A stretch of DNA of 6,524 nucleotides, taken from positions 1 to 6,524 of the forward strand of contig JAZSMJ010000009.1 in NCBI GenBank assembly GCA_045535815.1, given 5' to 3'. Origin of the DNA: JAZSMJ01 sp045535815. GTDB lineage: Bacteria; Bacillota; Clostridia; Oscillospirales; CAG-272. This document shows positions 1 through 6,373 of the stretch, piece after piece (the first letter of the stretch is position 1; every line of letters begins with the position of its first letter). Made by a program: the position numbers and the translations under genes. Below the pieces are notes generated by a model. It was not told the origin of the DNA. It worked only from the letters and a program-made list of their open reading frames with translations, and searched no databases.

Positions 1-468
1 CTCGGTCTTAGCAAGAGTAACCTTTACTGTGCCGTAAAGCTCGGAGGTGTAAACCTTCTCGCCCTCTTCAAGATGAGAGGGAGCCTTGGTGATCTCGGCG
101 GTCCATACGGATGCGTCGGTAAGAACGGGGATTATGCCCTGCTCCTTTGCGCCACAAGCACACTCGCACTCAGCTGTGCCGGCTGCGGTCTCGGTAGCCT
201 GTGTGATAACTGTCCATGCACCGTAAGCGTGACCCTCGGTCTTAGCAAGAGTAACCTTTACTGTGCCGTAAAGCTCGGAGGTGTAAACCTTCTCGCCCTC
301 TTCAAGATGAGAGGGAGCCTTGGTGATCTCGGCAGTCCATACGGAAGTGTCGGTAAGAACGGGGATTATGCCCTGCTCCTTTGCGCCACAAGCACACTCG
401 CACTCAGCTGTGCCGGCTGCGGTCTCGGTAGCCTGTGTAATAACTGTCCATGCACCGTAAGCGTGTCC
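1..468 (-). repeat. Two near-identical 234-bp tandem repeats
   Basis: Positions 1-234 and 235-468 are direct copies differing at only five bases by my alignment. They stay in frame because 234 bp is exactly 78 codons. At the protein level the copies differ only at T-D-A-S versus T-D-T-S. A third copy begins at 469 with clear similarity to about 530 and then diverges. The array reaches the left edge, so its copy number is unknown. The near identity implies a recent duplication or ongoing homogenisation within the gene. Confidence 0.93.
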
Positions 469-1020
469 CTCGGTCTTGGGAAGAGTAACCTTTACTGTTC
501 CGTAAAGCTCGGAGGTGTAGGTCTTCTCACCCTCTGCGGTGTGAGTAGGATCGGTGGTAACCTCTGCCGACCATACGGTAGTATCTGCAAGAGCAGGTAC
601 GCTTACGTTTTCGGTTGCACCGCACTCACAAGTCTTTTTTGCCTGACCCTCAGATGCCTCGGTAGGATTTACGGTCAAGGTGTAAGTCCATTCGTGAGGA
701 ATTATAGCCAGCTCGAATTCTACAGATCCGTACAATGAGGAATAAACCTCTGCACCTGCAGAATTGTGTGTTGCGGGAGTTACCTGCTTTGTCCAGAACT
801 CACCATCGGTGAGAGGAGGAAGAGTAACTTCCTTGGTCTCGTTGCATTCACATTTACCAATAGCAGCACCGGAAGCCTGTTCGGTTGGGGCTGTCTGTAT
901 ACTCCAGTTGGAATATACGTGCTCATGCTCTTCTGCCGGGAACAATATGTCACAGCAGGTAAGCACCGCAACCATTGTAAATGTCAAAACAAGTATCGCC
1001 AAAATTTTCTTTGCGTTCAT
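1..1020 (-). CDS. Probable lipoprotein with tandem C-x-C-G repeats (3' end outside window)
   Basis: Open for 340 codons from ATG at 1020-1018 to the left edge with no stop, so the C-terminus lies outside the window. The start is set by an AAAGGAG site 8 nt upstream. Residues 1-21 form a signal peptide (MNAKKILAILVLTFTMVAVLT) followed by C22 and C23. This looks like a lipoprotein signal, but the lipobox VLTC or LTCC is atypical, with Thr or Cys at -1. After a short EEHEH linker come repeat units starting at H34, H109, H186 and H264, of 75, 77 and 78 residues. Each has a Trp near the start, a Cys cluster (KCECN at 56-60, TCECG at 130-134, ECECACG at 206-212 and 284-290), a P-x-L-x-D-x-x-x-W segment, and an Y-x-S-x-L-Y-G-[TS]-V strand. 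Similar H...W...C-x-CG repeats occur in many Firmicute surface proteins, and their function is unknown to me. Cys pairs could form disulfides or bind metal, which is inference. It lies 117 bp downstream of the giant lipoprotein gene, same strand. Confidence 0.88.
   Translation of the reverse strand, partial: MNAKKILAILVLTFTMVAVLTCCDILFPAEEHEHVYSNWSIQTAPTEQASGAAIGKCECNETKEVTLPPLTDGEFWTKQVTPATHNSAGAEVYSSLYGSVEFELAIIPHEWTYTLTVNPTEASEGQAKKTCECGATENVSVPALADTTVWSAEVTTDPTHTAEGEKTYTSELYGTVKVTLPKTEGHAYGAWTVITQATETAAGTAECECACGAKEQGIIPVLTDTSVWTAEITKAPSHLEEGEKVYTSELYGTVKVTLAKTEGHAYGAWTVITQATETAAGTAECECACGAKEQGIIPVLTDASVWTAEITKAPSHLEEGEKVYTSELYGTVKVTLAKTE
466..921 (-). repeat. Two older, diverged units of the same protein repeat
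   Basis: Codons for H34-I108 (921-697) and H109-G185 (696-466) encode divergent versions of the module that is nearly identical in 1-465. Conserved landmarks are the C-x-C pair, the P-x-L-x-D segment, a following Trp, P-[AT]-H, and an Y-x-S-x-L-Y-G-[TS]-V strand. These units have two cysteines, whereas the recent copies have three (C-E-C-A-C-G). The gradient from diverged at the N-terminus to identical near the left edge is what expansion from the C-terminal side would give. Confidence 0.8.
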
Positions 1021-1028
1021 TGTTTTTT

Positions 1029-1035
1029 CTCCTTT
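1029..1035 (-). promoter_or_regulatory. Ribosome binding site for the repeat lipoprotein
   Basis: AAAGGAG on the minus strand, 8 nt before the ATG at 1020-1018. It is a near-perfect Shine-Dalgarno sequence and supports this start. Confidence 0.88.
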
Positions 1036-1091
1036 ACTATCCGAGAAGTGATATACGTCAGGGTATTTGCTCGTCCGGCACTGATAAGCAT

Positions 1092-1105
1092 TACGTCCCG
1101 ACGTA
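1092..1105. promoter_or_regulatory. TACGTC-CC-GACGTA dyad, candidate operator
   Basis: A perfect 6-2-6 inverted repeat lies in the 117-bp gap (1021-1137), 72-85 nt upstream of the repeat lipoprotein start. A further half-site, TACGTCA, sits at 1054-1060. Spaced half-sites upstream of a start suggest a regulator-binding site or a short RNA hairpin. The stem is too short and lacks a following T run, so it is not called as a terminator. An AT-rich stretch (TATATAAAAA on the minus strand, just after the upstream stop) could hold a -10 element, but I find no convincing -35. Confidence 0.35.
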
Positions 1106-1137
1106 TCATTCCTCATAAATTAGATTTTTATATACAA

Positions 1138-4100
1138 TCAATCTGCAATAAGCAGAGCACCTATTGAAATATAGCCCTGCGCATCGGATGAAAGATTGGT
1201 GGATTGAAGCTTAAGCTGATTGATGGAGATCACGTCCTCCACGTAGAAGGTGAAGAAAACGTCGCCGACAGAAACCGTCAGCACATCAGCCGAAAGCGAA
1301 TAGGTAGCCACCCTGGTATCAGAGGTGGTGAAGATGGGTGAATAGCTATCAACCGTACATCCGTCCGTCTCGCTGTCGTGGGAGGGAGAGATGGAGGTGA
1401 TATTCATCCTGCCGTCCTCAAGGAAGGCAAAGGTTGTTTCGGCGTCGTAAATAACGTCGTCACATACGAATCTATAGCTTATGCTATAGGAATTTCCTAC
1501 AAAGCTGCTTGCACTGAAGGGCAAGGCTTCTTCTGTGTAGGTCATTGTATCGGTGTTCAGGATAAAGCCGTGAAGCTCCTTGAAATTAACCACGATCCAC
1601 TTGCCGTTCTGACGGTAGGTTCCCACGTTATCTCCAAGCTTTGCCTTGCCGAATCCGTCAAGGATAAGATCATCCTTACCCTCTGCGGTGAAAGTACCAC
1701 GCCAGGCATCAGACTCTGTAAGTCCCTTATTTGAGCTACCCCAGCTGTCAATTCTGACATATACGGTCTTAGCCGAGCTATCTACCTTAAGAATTGCGCC
1801 GACAACGAAGGGATTGTCTGAATTGAGACAGGTTAAGGTCGCCTCATCACCGATAGATGAAAGAGAAGCAGCCAGGCGGTACACCGTTTTTCCGCCCACC
1901 GTGAAGGCACGAAGCACGACGCCCTCTCCTCCTGCCACGTAGGAGGTTCCTGTGGTGTAAAGCTCGGTGAAGTTTGCTGCACCAGAGGCAACGACCTTAA
2001 GCACGCCGTCGTGAAGCATATTGCCACGAAGGGTGATCATACCGCCGTCCTCGCCGTAAACTCTGCCGCTGAACTCATTGTTCTCTGCCCCAAGGGTTGC
2101 AAGACCCGCATAGGTAACGTCACCGATACTGAGCTTCATTCTGCCGTAAAGATCAAGCGAGAAGAAGCTGTTCTGGAAGAGCACGCCCTGTCCGAAGATC
2201 TGGGCAACGGGAGCACTGTCTGCCAGGGGAGCAAGGATCTGAACCGTGTAATAAGATGTTACCGTCTCACCGCCCACCGAGATGCTTACTCCGAAGCGAT
2301 AGAAGCCCGGAGCAGTCCATTTTACCGTGTTGGTGGTAAGGCAAGCCTTCTTTTGCGCATCGTTCATCACACCGTCCTTGGTCGTGATGGTAATACGCTG
2401 ATAGAAATCATCCTTGGCGTTTACGCTTGCGCCGATCTGAAGTGTCGACATATCAACGATAGCACCGTCAACTATAGTGCTGTTACGCCAGGTTGCCCCA
2501 ACCTCACAGACGTCTGCAAAGGATTTAGCCACAAGCAGATTTCCGAGAGGATGAGTATAAAGCACTGCACCCTTACCGTGAGTAAAGGTTGGAATCGTGT
2601 CGAGATAGGTGATATGAAGCTCCTGTCCAACAAGCTCATAGGAAAGCTCGGTGACGGTATATGAGGACCTGTTGAAATTGATAACGCCGTGTCCGTAGCC
2701 GTTAAGGAACAGATACATATTTCCAAGCTCGTAGAAGCCGAACAGATTATCTCTTTCCACAAGGGTGAAGCTGTGCGACGACTCGTCGATCATAAAATGA
2801 TAGGAATAGGGATCGTATTCATCATCTGCATAATCGTAGAGAAGAAGCGATGAGCTTGCCTCGTTTACACCGCCATATTTCATACGGTAGAAGGATTGCA
2901 TATCGGTTGTGAACTGCTTTACGCCGTCCACGTATAAGGTATAGTGTCCGTAATTATTTACCTGAATTCTTGCGGTCTTGCCGTCTACGGTACCGCTGAA
3001 GGTCTGGTTAGCCCATTTCTTATTGATCTCATCCTCACGGTTGATCTTTCCCTGCTTAAGAGAGGAAAGAGTGAACTCATAGGACTGTCCGTCAAGAGTT
3101 ACCGTAGCAACGTCACCCGCTACAGCGGTATCGAAATTGTTGCTGAGTCGGGCTTCGCCCCAGGTATTCACGTATACGGTGTCGGATGAAAGCTTTGAAA
3201 CGAGATGCACCTTCTGTCCGTACCAGAAGGAAGTATTATTCTCATTTGAGGTGATGTAGAACAGGTCGATGCTGTAGTGAGCACCGTTTGCTGAATCAAG
3301 CACGTAATCGCTGGTCTGATTTACGATGAAGCGTTTTTCAACGGTCCAATCCCTCTCGTGGAAATAAACCGCAGGACGCTTCTCGTTGCTATAGCTTAAG
3401 CGAATAGAGTTCTCGGGATCAACCGTGATAATACCGTTATCGTAATGAATGGTATGAAGGAATGAGAAATACTGAACGTTGAAGGTATGCTCGTCTATAG
3501 CGGATACGATAGGACATACCCTGCCCTGCATTCTGACCGTACCGTCATCATAGATGATAAGGTCACTGAGCTGAGTTGCCTTCTCGCCCTCCTCGATATA
3601 TCCGTCGCCGTCCTCGCTGTCGCTTGAGCCTATAGTGGTAAGCTTGGTGTGATAGGTACCGAGCATACCGTCATCAAGAACGATAACCTTAGCCTCGGTA
3701 TTAATACCACGGTATACCATCGAAACGGTATAGCTACCGGGGGTGAATACGTCAACCTTGCCCGAGATCATATCATAGCTTACGGGAACGGATTTACCCG
3801 CCTCGGTGATATGGAACAGATCCTTTACAAGCAAGGGACTTCCCGCAAAGACGGTTGCGCCGTCTGCGGTGATCGAAATATCAGCCTCTACACGAAGCAG
3901 GTAAGAAACCTCAACAGGCTCACTGTCAGGGCCGTTTACGTAAACAGCAACACGAACCTCCTGATCCGCCACGCTATTGAAATCAATGGGATCGGACAGC
4001 ACCCTTGCGTAGCAGGAGATGATATCCACGTGGGCGGGATTTGTCGTAAGAGTCTGATTATATCCGTTGATCTTAACCTGAATATTGTTAAACACGTTAT

Positions 4101-5475
4101 AGGACGTAGTTCCTATGCCGAGAAGCAGCGAGGGCGCCTTTACAGAAACCTCGTATGTGGTGTCGGTGACGGAATAGATGATCGTCTTTTTCACGTCCTC
4201 GTATTTAGCAACACCCGAAAGACCCGAAAGAGGAGTCTTGTTATAACGGATGGTAAGTGTTACGGGATAATCGCCTGTCTTCGTAAAATCAACGCTTGAA
4301 AGATCGAAGCAGGTGATGGGGATCTGGGAGAAGCGTACGCCGTTTATTATTACGGTAACGTCGTTTTCGAAGGGATAATCCGAAAGAGAGGTTCCACGCT
4401 TTACGGTAACCCTCTCGGGTGAGAGGATAACCACTCCGCCCTTTACCTCAACCTGCGCCACTATGGGCTCGTGGTCGGGATAGCTAAGGGTGATGGGATA
4501 TATTCCCTCCTTGGTGTAATCAATAGCTCCCGTAATATAGCGCACGGGGGTTTCAAGAAGCTTCTCGCCCTTTCTTATCTCGAAAAGCGAGGCAAGATCA
4601 ATAGCAGCACCGTTGGGATAGGTCACGATGCTTTTCGCCGTAATGCTGATCTGCTCCTCCTCTACGATACGAATAATTGTTTCGCTTTCACATAACGTAC
4701 CATCATAGACGTATGAGAGGTTTACGGTATAGCTCTCTCCGAGCCTTGCATCCGAAAGAGCCGAGGCATCGATCATATCAGAGGTGACACGCACGGGAGC
4801 TCCGTCAACAAAAAGCGAGAAGAGAGTGGTGAAGTCAAAGCCCTCAAGCTCAGAGAGGGTCACAGGCAGTTCACGGTATGCCGCAATAGCCTCTACCCAA
4901 TGGTTGGGATTGACGGTAATGCTGAGCGTGCGGGAGATGCCGCCGAAGGTGACGGTGTACTCATACACGCCTGCCTTGTTTTCAAGGTTAGTAAGGATCA
5001 TTTCATCGGTGATAGCCACGGTCTCGCCATCCTTTTCGGCAGTAAAGAGTGCTGAGAAGTCGTAGGACGCAGCCTCCGATTGAGTAAGGACTATGCTGTC
5101 CTTGGATAAGCTGAGCTTATATACCGTAGCCATTACCTTTACGGTAACGGTTGCCTGCTTGCCTCCGTAGGTGCAATAGACGGTATATTCGCCCGCAGTA
5201 GCGCTCACCTCATTCTTATCAATAGAATTGGCAGGCACGGTGACAGATTCACCGTTTTCGGTGATCTTAAAGAGGGTGGTGTAGTCATAATCGGCTACCT
5301 GCTCGTCTTTAATGGTAACGCTGGTGACTACACCTGCGACCTCCACGCCCTTATCATCAGGCTCATCGTCTATGATCGGCGGGGGGTCGCCATTGAGGTC
5401 TTCCCACAGCCCGCAGGATGCGAGAATAAGGATACATAGTACGCATAATAATGCGACTGTGAGTATTTTTTTCAT
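1138..5475 (-). CDS. Giant surface lipoprotein, 1445 aa, Ig-like modules plus beta-rich repeats
   Basis: I chose the ATG at 5475-5473 over the in-frame ATG at 5508: it has AAAGGGG 7 nt upstream, and the protein then begins with a clean signal peptide, MKKILTVALLCVLCILILASC. The lipobox LASC puts the lipidated Cys at residue 21. An acidic, proline-containing linker follows (about 23-42: DPPPIIDDEPDDKG). Seven Ig-like modules are readable at about 43-115, 116-190, 191-273, 274-347, 348-438, 439-530 and 531-602. Most show a hydrophobic-D-x-x-x-LF-x-I segment and later [AEPTL]-G-x-Y-x-V-x-x-x-Y, as in AGEYTVYCTYGG (94-105). Another Ig-like segment lies at about 990-1085 (APGFYRFGV at 1055-1063). 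The rest of 603-1445 is beta-rich and holds five copies of an aromatic-Gly motif (767, 837, 922, 1105, 1270). No catalytic motif, LPXTG sorting signal, dockerin or S-layer homology domain is visible. It is probably extracellular, with an adhesive or scaffold role as inference only. Confidence 0.93.
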   Translation of the reverse strand: MKKILTVALLCVLCILILASCGLWEDLNGDPPPIIDDEPDDKGVEVAGVVTSVTIKDEQVADYDYTTLFKITENGESVTVPANSIDKNEVSATAGEYTVYCTYGGKQATVTVKVMATVYKLSLSKDSIVLTQSEAASYDFSALFTAEKDGETVAITDEMILTNLENKAGVYEYTVTFGGISRTLSITVNPNHWVEAIAAYRELPVTLSELEGFDFTTLFSLFVDGAPVRVTSDMIDASALSDARLGESYTVNLSYVYDGTLCESETIIRIVEEEQISITAKSIVTYPNGAAIDLASLFEIRKGEKLLETPVRYITGAIDYTKEGIYPITLSYPDHEPIVAQVEVKGGVVILSPERVTVKRGTSLSDYPFENDVTVIINGVRFSQIPITCFDLSSVDFTKTGDYPVTLTIRYNKTPLSGLSGVAKYEDVKKTIIYSVTDTTYEVSVKAPSLLLGIGTTSYNVFNNIQVKINGYNQTLTTNPAHVDIISCYARVLSDPIDFNSVADQEVRVAVYVNGPDSEPVEVSYLLRVEADISITADGATVFAGSPLLVKDLFHITEAGKSVPVSYDMISGKVDVFTPGSYTVSMVYRGINTEAKVIVLDDGMLGTYHTKLTTIGSSDSEDGDGYIEEGEKATQLSDLIIYDDGTVRMQGRVCPIVSAIDEHTFNVQYFSFLHTIHYDNGIITVDPENSIRLSYSNEKRPAVYFHERDWTVEKRFIVNQTSDYVLDSANGAHYSIDLFYITSNENNTSFWYGQKVHLVSKLSSDTVYVNTWGEARLSNNFDTAVAGDVATVTLDGQSYEFTLSSLKQGKINREDEINKKWANQTFSGTVDGKTARIQVNNYGHYTLYVDGVKQFTTDMQSFYRMKYGGVNEASSSLLLYDYADDEYDPYSYHFMIDESSHSFTLVERDNLFGFYELGNMYLFLNGYGHGVINFNRSSYTVTELSYELVGQELHITYLDTIPTFTHGKGAVLYTHPLGNLLVAKSFADVCEVGATWRNSTIVDGAIVDMSTLQIGASVNAKDDFYQRITITTKDGVMNDAQKKACLTTNTVKWTAPGFYRFGVSISVGGETVTSYYTVQILAPLADSAPVAQIFGQGVLFQNSFFSLDLYGRMKLSIGDVTYAGLATLGAENNEFSGRVYGEDGGMITLRGNMLHDGVLKVVASGAANFTELYTTGTSYVAGGEGVVLRAFTVGGKTVYRLAASLSSIGDEATLTCLNSDNPFVVGAILKVDSSAKTVYVRIDSWGSSNKGLTESDAWRGTFTAEGKDDLILDGFGKAKLGDNVGTYRQNGKWIVVNFKELHGFILNTDTMTYTEEALPFSASSFVGNSYSISYRFVCDDVIYDAETTFAFLEDGRMNITSISPSHDSETDGCTVDSYSPIFTTSDTRVATYSLSADVLTVSVGDVFFTFYVEDVISINQLKLQSTNLSSDAQGYISIGALLIAD
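1635..3177 (-). repeat. Five copies of an 11-residue aromatic-glycine motif in the giant lipoprotein
   Basis: The pattern is hydrophobic-x-[VL]-[ND]-x-[WYF]-G-x-x-x-[LI]. Copies are VYVNTWGEARL (767-777), IQVNNYGHYTL (837-847), LFLNGYGHGVI (922-932), FSLDLYGRMKL (1105-1115) and LILDGFGKAKL (1270-1280). The surroundings are also alike: most are preceded by a G-x-[FY] or FSG/FTA strand and followed by a short beta segment. This suggests a degenerate repeated beta-module in the C-terminal half, distinct from the N-terminal Ig-like modules. Copies are 70, 85, 183 and 165 residues apart, so units may be missing or unrecognised between them. Confidence 0.65.
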
Positions 5476-5482
5476 AAAAGTA

Positions 5483-5489
5483 CCCCTTT
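5483..5489 (-). promoter_or_regulatory. Ribosome binding site deciding the giant lipoprotein start
   Basis: AAAGGGG on the minus strand, 7 nt before the ATG at 5475-5473. The alternative in-frame ATG at 5508-5506 lies upstream of this site and has no comparable sequence before it. It would also add 11 polar residues ahead of the signal peptide. Confidence 0.82.
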
Positions 5490-5515
5490 GTTGGTGTAGA
5501 TTGGTCACAAGGGTT

Positions 5516-5544
5516 GTTAATTAAGCTTAATAACTGTCAGTCAA
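5516..5544 (-). promoter_or_regulatory. Palindrome and weak promoter-like sequence in the 76-bp gap
   Basis: The gap between the upstream stop (5552) and the giant lipoprotein start contains the perfect 12-bp palindrome ATTAAGCTTAAT (5520-5531). With one bulged base it extends to a GTTA...TAAC inverted repeat over 5516-5534. TTGACT at 5539-5544 resembles a -35 box, with ATTAAC at 5516-5521 in the -10 position at 17-bp spacing; the -10 match is poor. It could be an operator-overlapped promoter or just AT-rich spacer. No terminator with a T run is present, so read-through from the upstream gene is plausible. Confidence 0.25.
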
Positions 5545-5551
5545 AAGCAGA

Positions 5552-6373
5552 TCACATTGGAGTCTGGAGATCGCAGAAGTAAACCCAGAGATATTTAGTA
5601 TGATTGTTTTCGATAACGATCTTAACGCCGCTCTCGTGAATGAGAGTAACGTAACGGTCTGCCTTACCGCTCTCGCCGCCCGACATATCGGTGTTAGCTG
5701 CAGAGAGGCTGAAGCCGTACTTTACAAGCTCGTCGATCACATTCTGCATAAGCTCCTCGTAATTGGTGATCTTTGCATTCTCATCAAACTCGGTGCTGTG
5801 GGTGGTGATGCTCATATAACCGTGATTCTCACCGTTTACCTCCTTCCAGTTATAGAAGGGACCACTGATGTTATCGCCAAAGAGCTTCATAAGAACCTCG
5901 GGAGAGGGTACGTTTGTCCACGCCTCGCCGAGAACACCCTGAAGAACGACATCAGCAGTTGCAACGTGGCCCTTGTGGTTGTATGTACCTGTAGCCTCGT
6001 CATAGCAGCCGTAGTTCTTGCAAAGAGTGGTGTAGAGGTGATAGTAATCGTCAAGAGTGTACTGACTCCAAGCGGTCTCGGGAACTCTGGGACGGTAGTT
6101 GTCGAATGCGTCCTCTGCGATGGTGGTGCTGCCAACGTTCTCATAGGAAACGATGCAGGAGCCGCCGTATACACCGCTGAGGTCATAGGGGAACTGTACG
6201 GAAATGAGATTGCCGTCCTCGTCTACCTTGATGGTGAGAAGCATAGCGGAGGTGGCTGATGCATCATCTGCGTAACTGTAAGCGCAGAGCTGCATAGCAA
6301 CGTCTCTGGTAATAGCAGCCTCACGCAGAGCGAAGGTGTATTCTTCCTTACCGGTATGATGATCAACGTTGAT
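5552..6373 (-). CDS. Unrecognised protein, C-terminal 273 codons; 5' end lost at an inverted junction
   Basis: The frame is open from the right edge to TGA at 5554-5552, but codons beyond 6373 are antisense to a plus-strand paralogue and should not be read as protein. Credible sequence begins at INVDHHTGKEEYTF and ends CDLQTPM. No start codon or ribosome binding site lies near the junction, so the natural N-terminus is missing. I do not recognise the family. Visible features are an Ala-rich helix-like stretch after the junction (YTFALREAAITRDVAM), a TIKVDEDGNLISVQF strand pair, a Tyr-rich stretch (YTLDDYYHLYTTLCKNYGCY), a predicted helix NYEELMQNVIDELVKYGFS, and a C-terminal beta region ending KIVIENNHTKYLWVYFCDLQ. 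No membrane segment is present in the visible part. Its position 76 bp upstream of a giant lipoprotein gene, same strand, suggests that it too is exported, which is inference. Confidence 0.75.
   Translation of the reverse strand: MNVDHHTGKEEYTFALREAAITRDVAMQLCAYSYADDASATSAMLLTIKVDEDGNLISVQFPYDLSGVYGGSCIVSYENVGSTTIAEDAFDNYRPRVPETAWSQYTLDDYYHLYTTLCKNYGCYDEATGTYNHKGHVATADVVLQGVLGEAWTNVPSPEVLMKLFGDNISGPFYNWKEVNGENHGYMSITTHSTEFDENAKITNYEELMQNVIDELVKYGFSLSAANTDMSGGESGKADRYVTLIHESGVKIVIENNHTKYLWVYFCDLQTPM
6205..6367 (-). repeat. Left arm of a diverged inverted repeat
   Basis: Read on the minus strand from 6367 to 6205, this 163-bp arm matches plus-strand 6368-6524. There are 18 substitutions over 157 aligned bases and one in-frame 6-bp insertion (CATCAT, coding HH) near the centre. 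The last 45 or so bases of the alignment are identical apart from one base. It lies inside the unrecognised CDS. Confidence 0.92.
6362..6373. repeat. 12-bp perfect palindrome at the centre of the inverted repeat
   Basis: ATCAACGTTGAT is self-complementary and encodes I-N-V-D on both strands, in the reading frame of each flanking paralogue. It is the symmetry centre at which minus-strand coding gives way to plus-strand coding, with no spacer. Such a junction is expected from a template switch at a short palindrome. It would also suit a site-specific inversion crossover. Confidence 0.9.

Noticed and set aside
1..570. CRISPR-like or satellite array
   Set aside because: The 234-bp units are contiguous, keep a reading frame and have no unique spacers, so they are coding repeats.
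73..738. Plus-strand 221-codon open frame, internally repetitive
   Set aside because: It is antisense to the minus-strand lipoprotein repeats. Its own repeats simply mirror the 234-bp DNA repeat, and the minus frame has a start, ribosome binding site and signal peptide.
1021..1137. Rho-independent terminator after the giant lipoprotein
   Set aside because: The only clear dyad has a 6-bp stem with a 2-nt loop and is not followed by a T run in the transcript direction.
764..1167. Overlapping plus-strand open frames near 764-1167
   Set aside because: They cover the start, signal peptide and upstream region of the minus-strand lipoprotein in antisense and have no ribosome binding site.
2011..2664. 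Plus-strand 217-codon open frame
   Set aside because: It is fully antisense within the 1445-residue lipoprotein gene, with no ribosome binding site and no protein-like composition. The same reasoning covers the plus frames at 1378-1734 and 3649-4299.
5476..5508. Upstream start for the giant lipoprotein at 5508
   Set aside because: It would include the ribosome binding site in the coding sequence and put polar residues ahead of an otherwise ideal lipoprotein signal.
5600..6259. Plus-strand 219-codon open frame opposite the unrecognised CDS
   Set aside because: Its frame runs antisense to a continuous minus-strand coding region and stops inside the left arm. It happens to be in frame with the right-arm paralogue but is separated from it by the TGA at 6257-6259.
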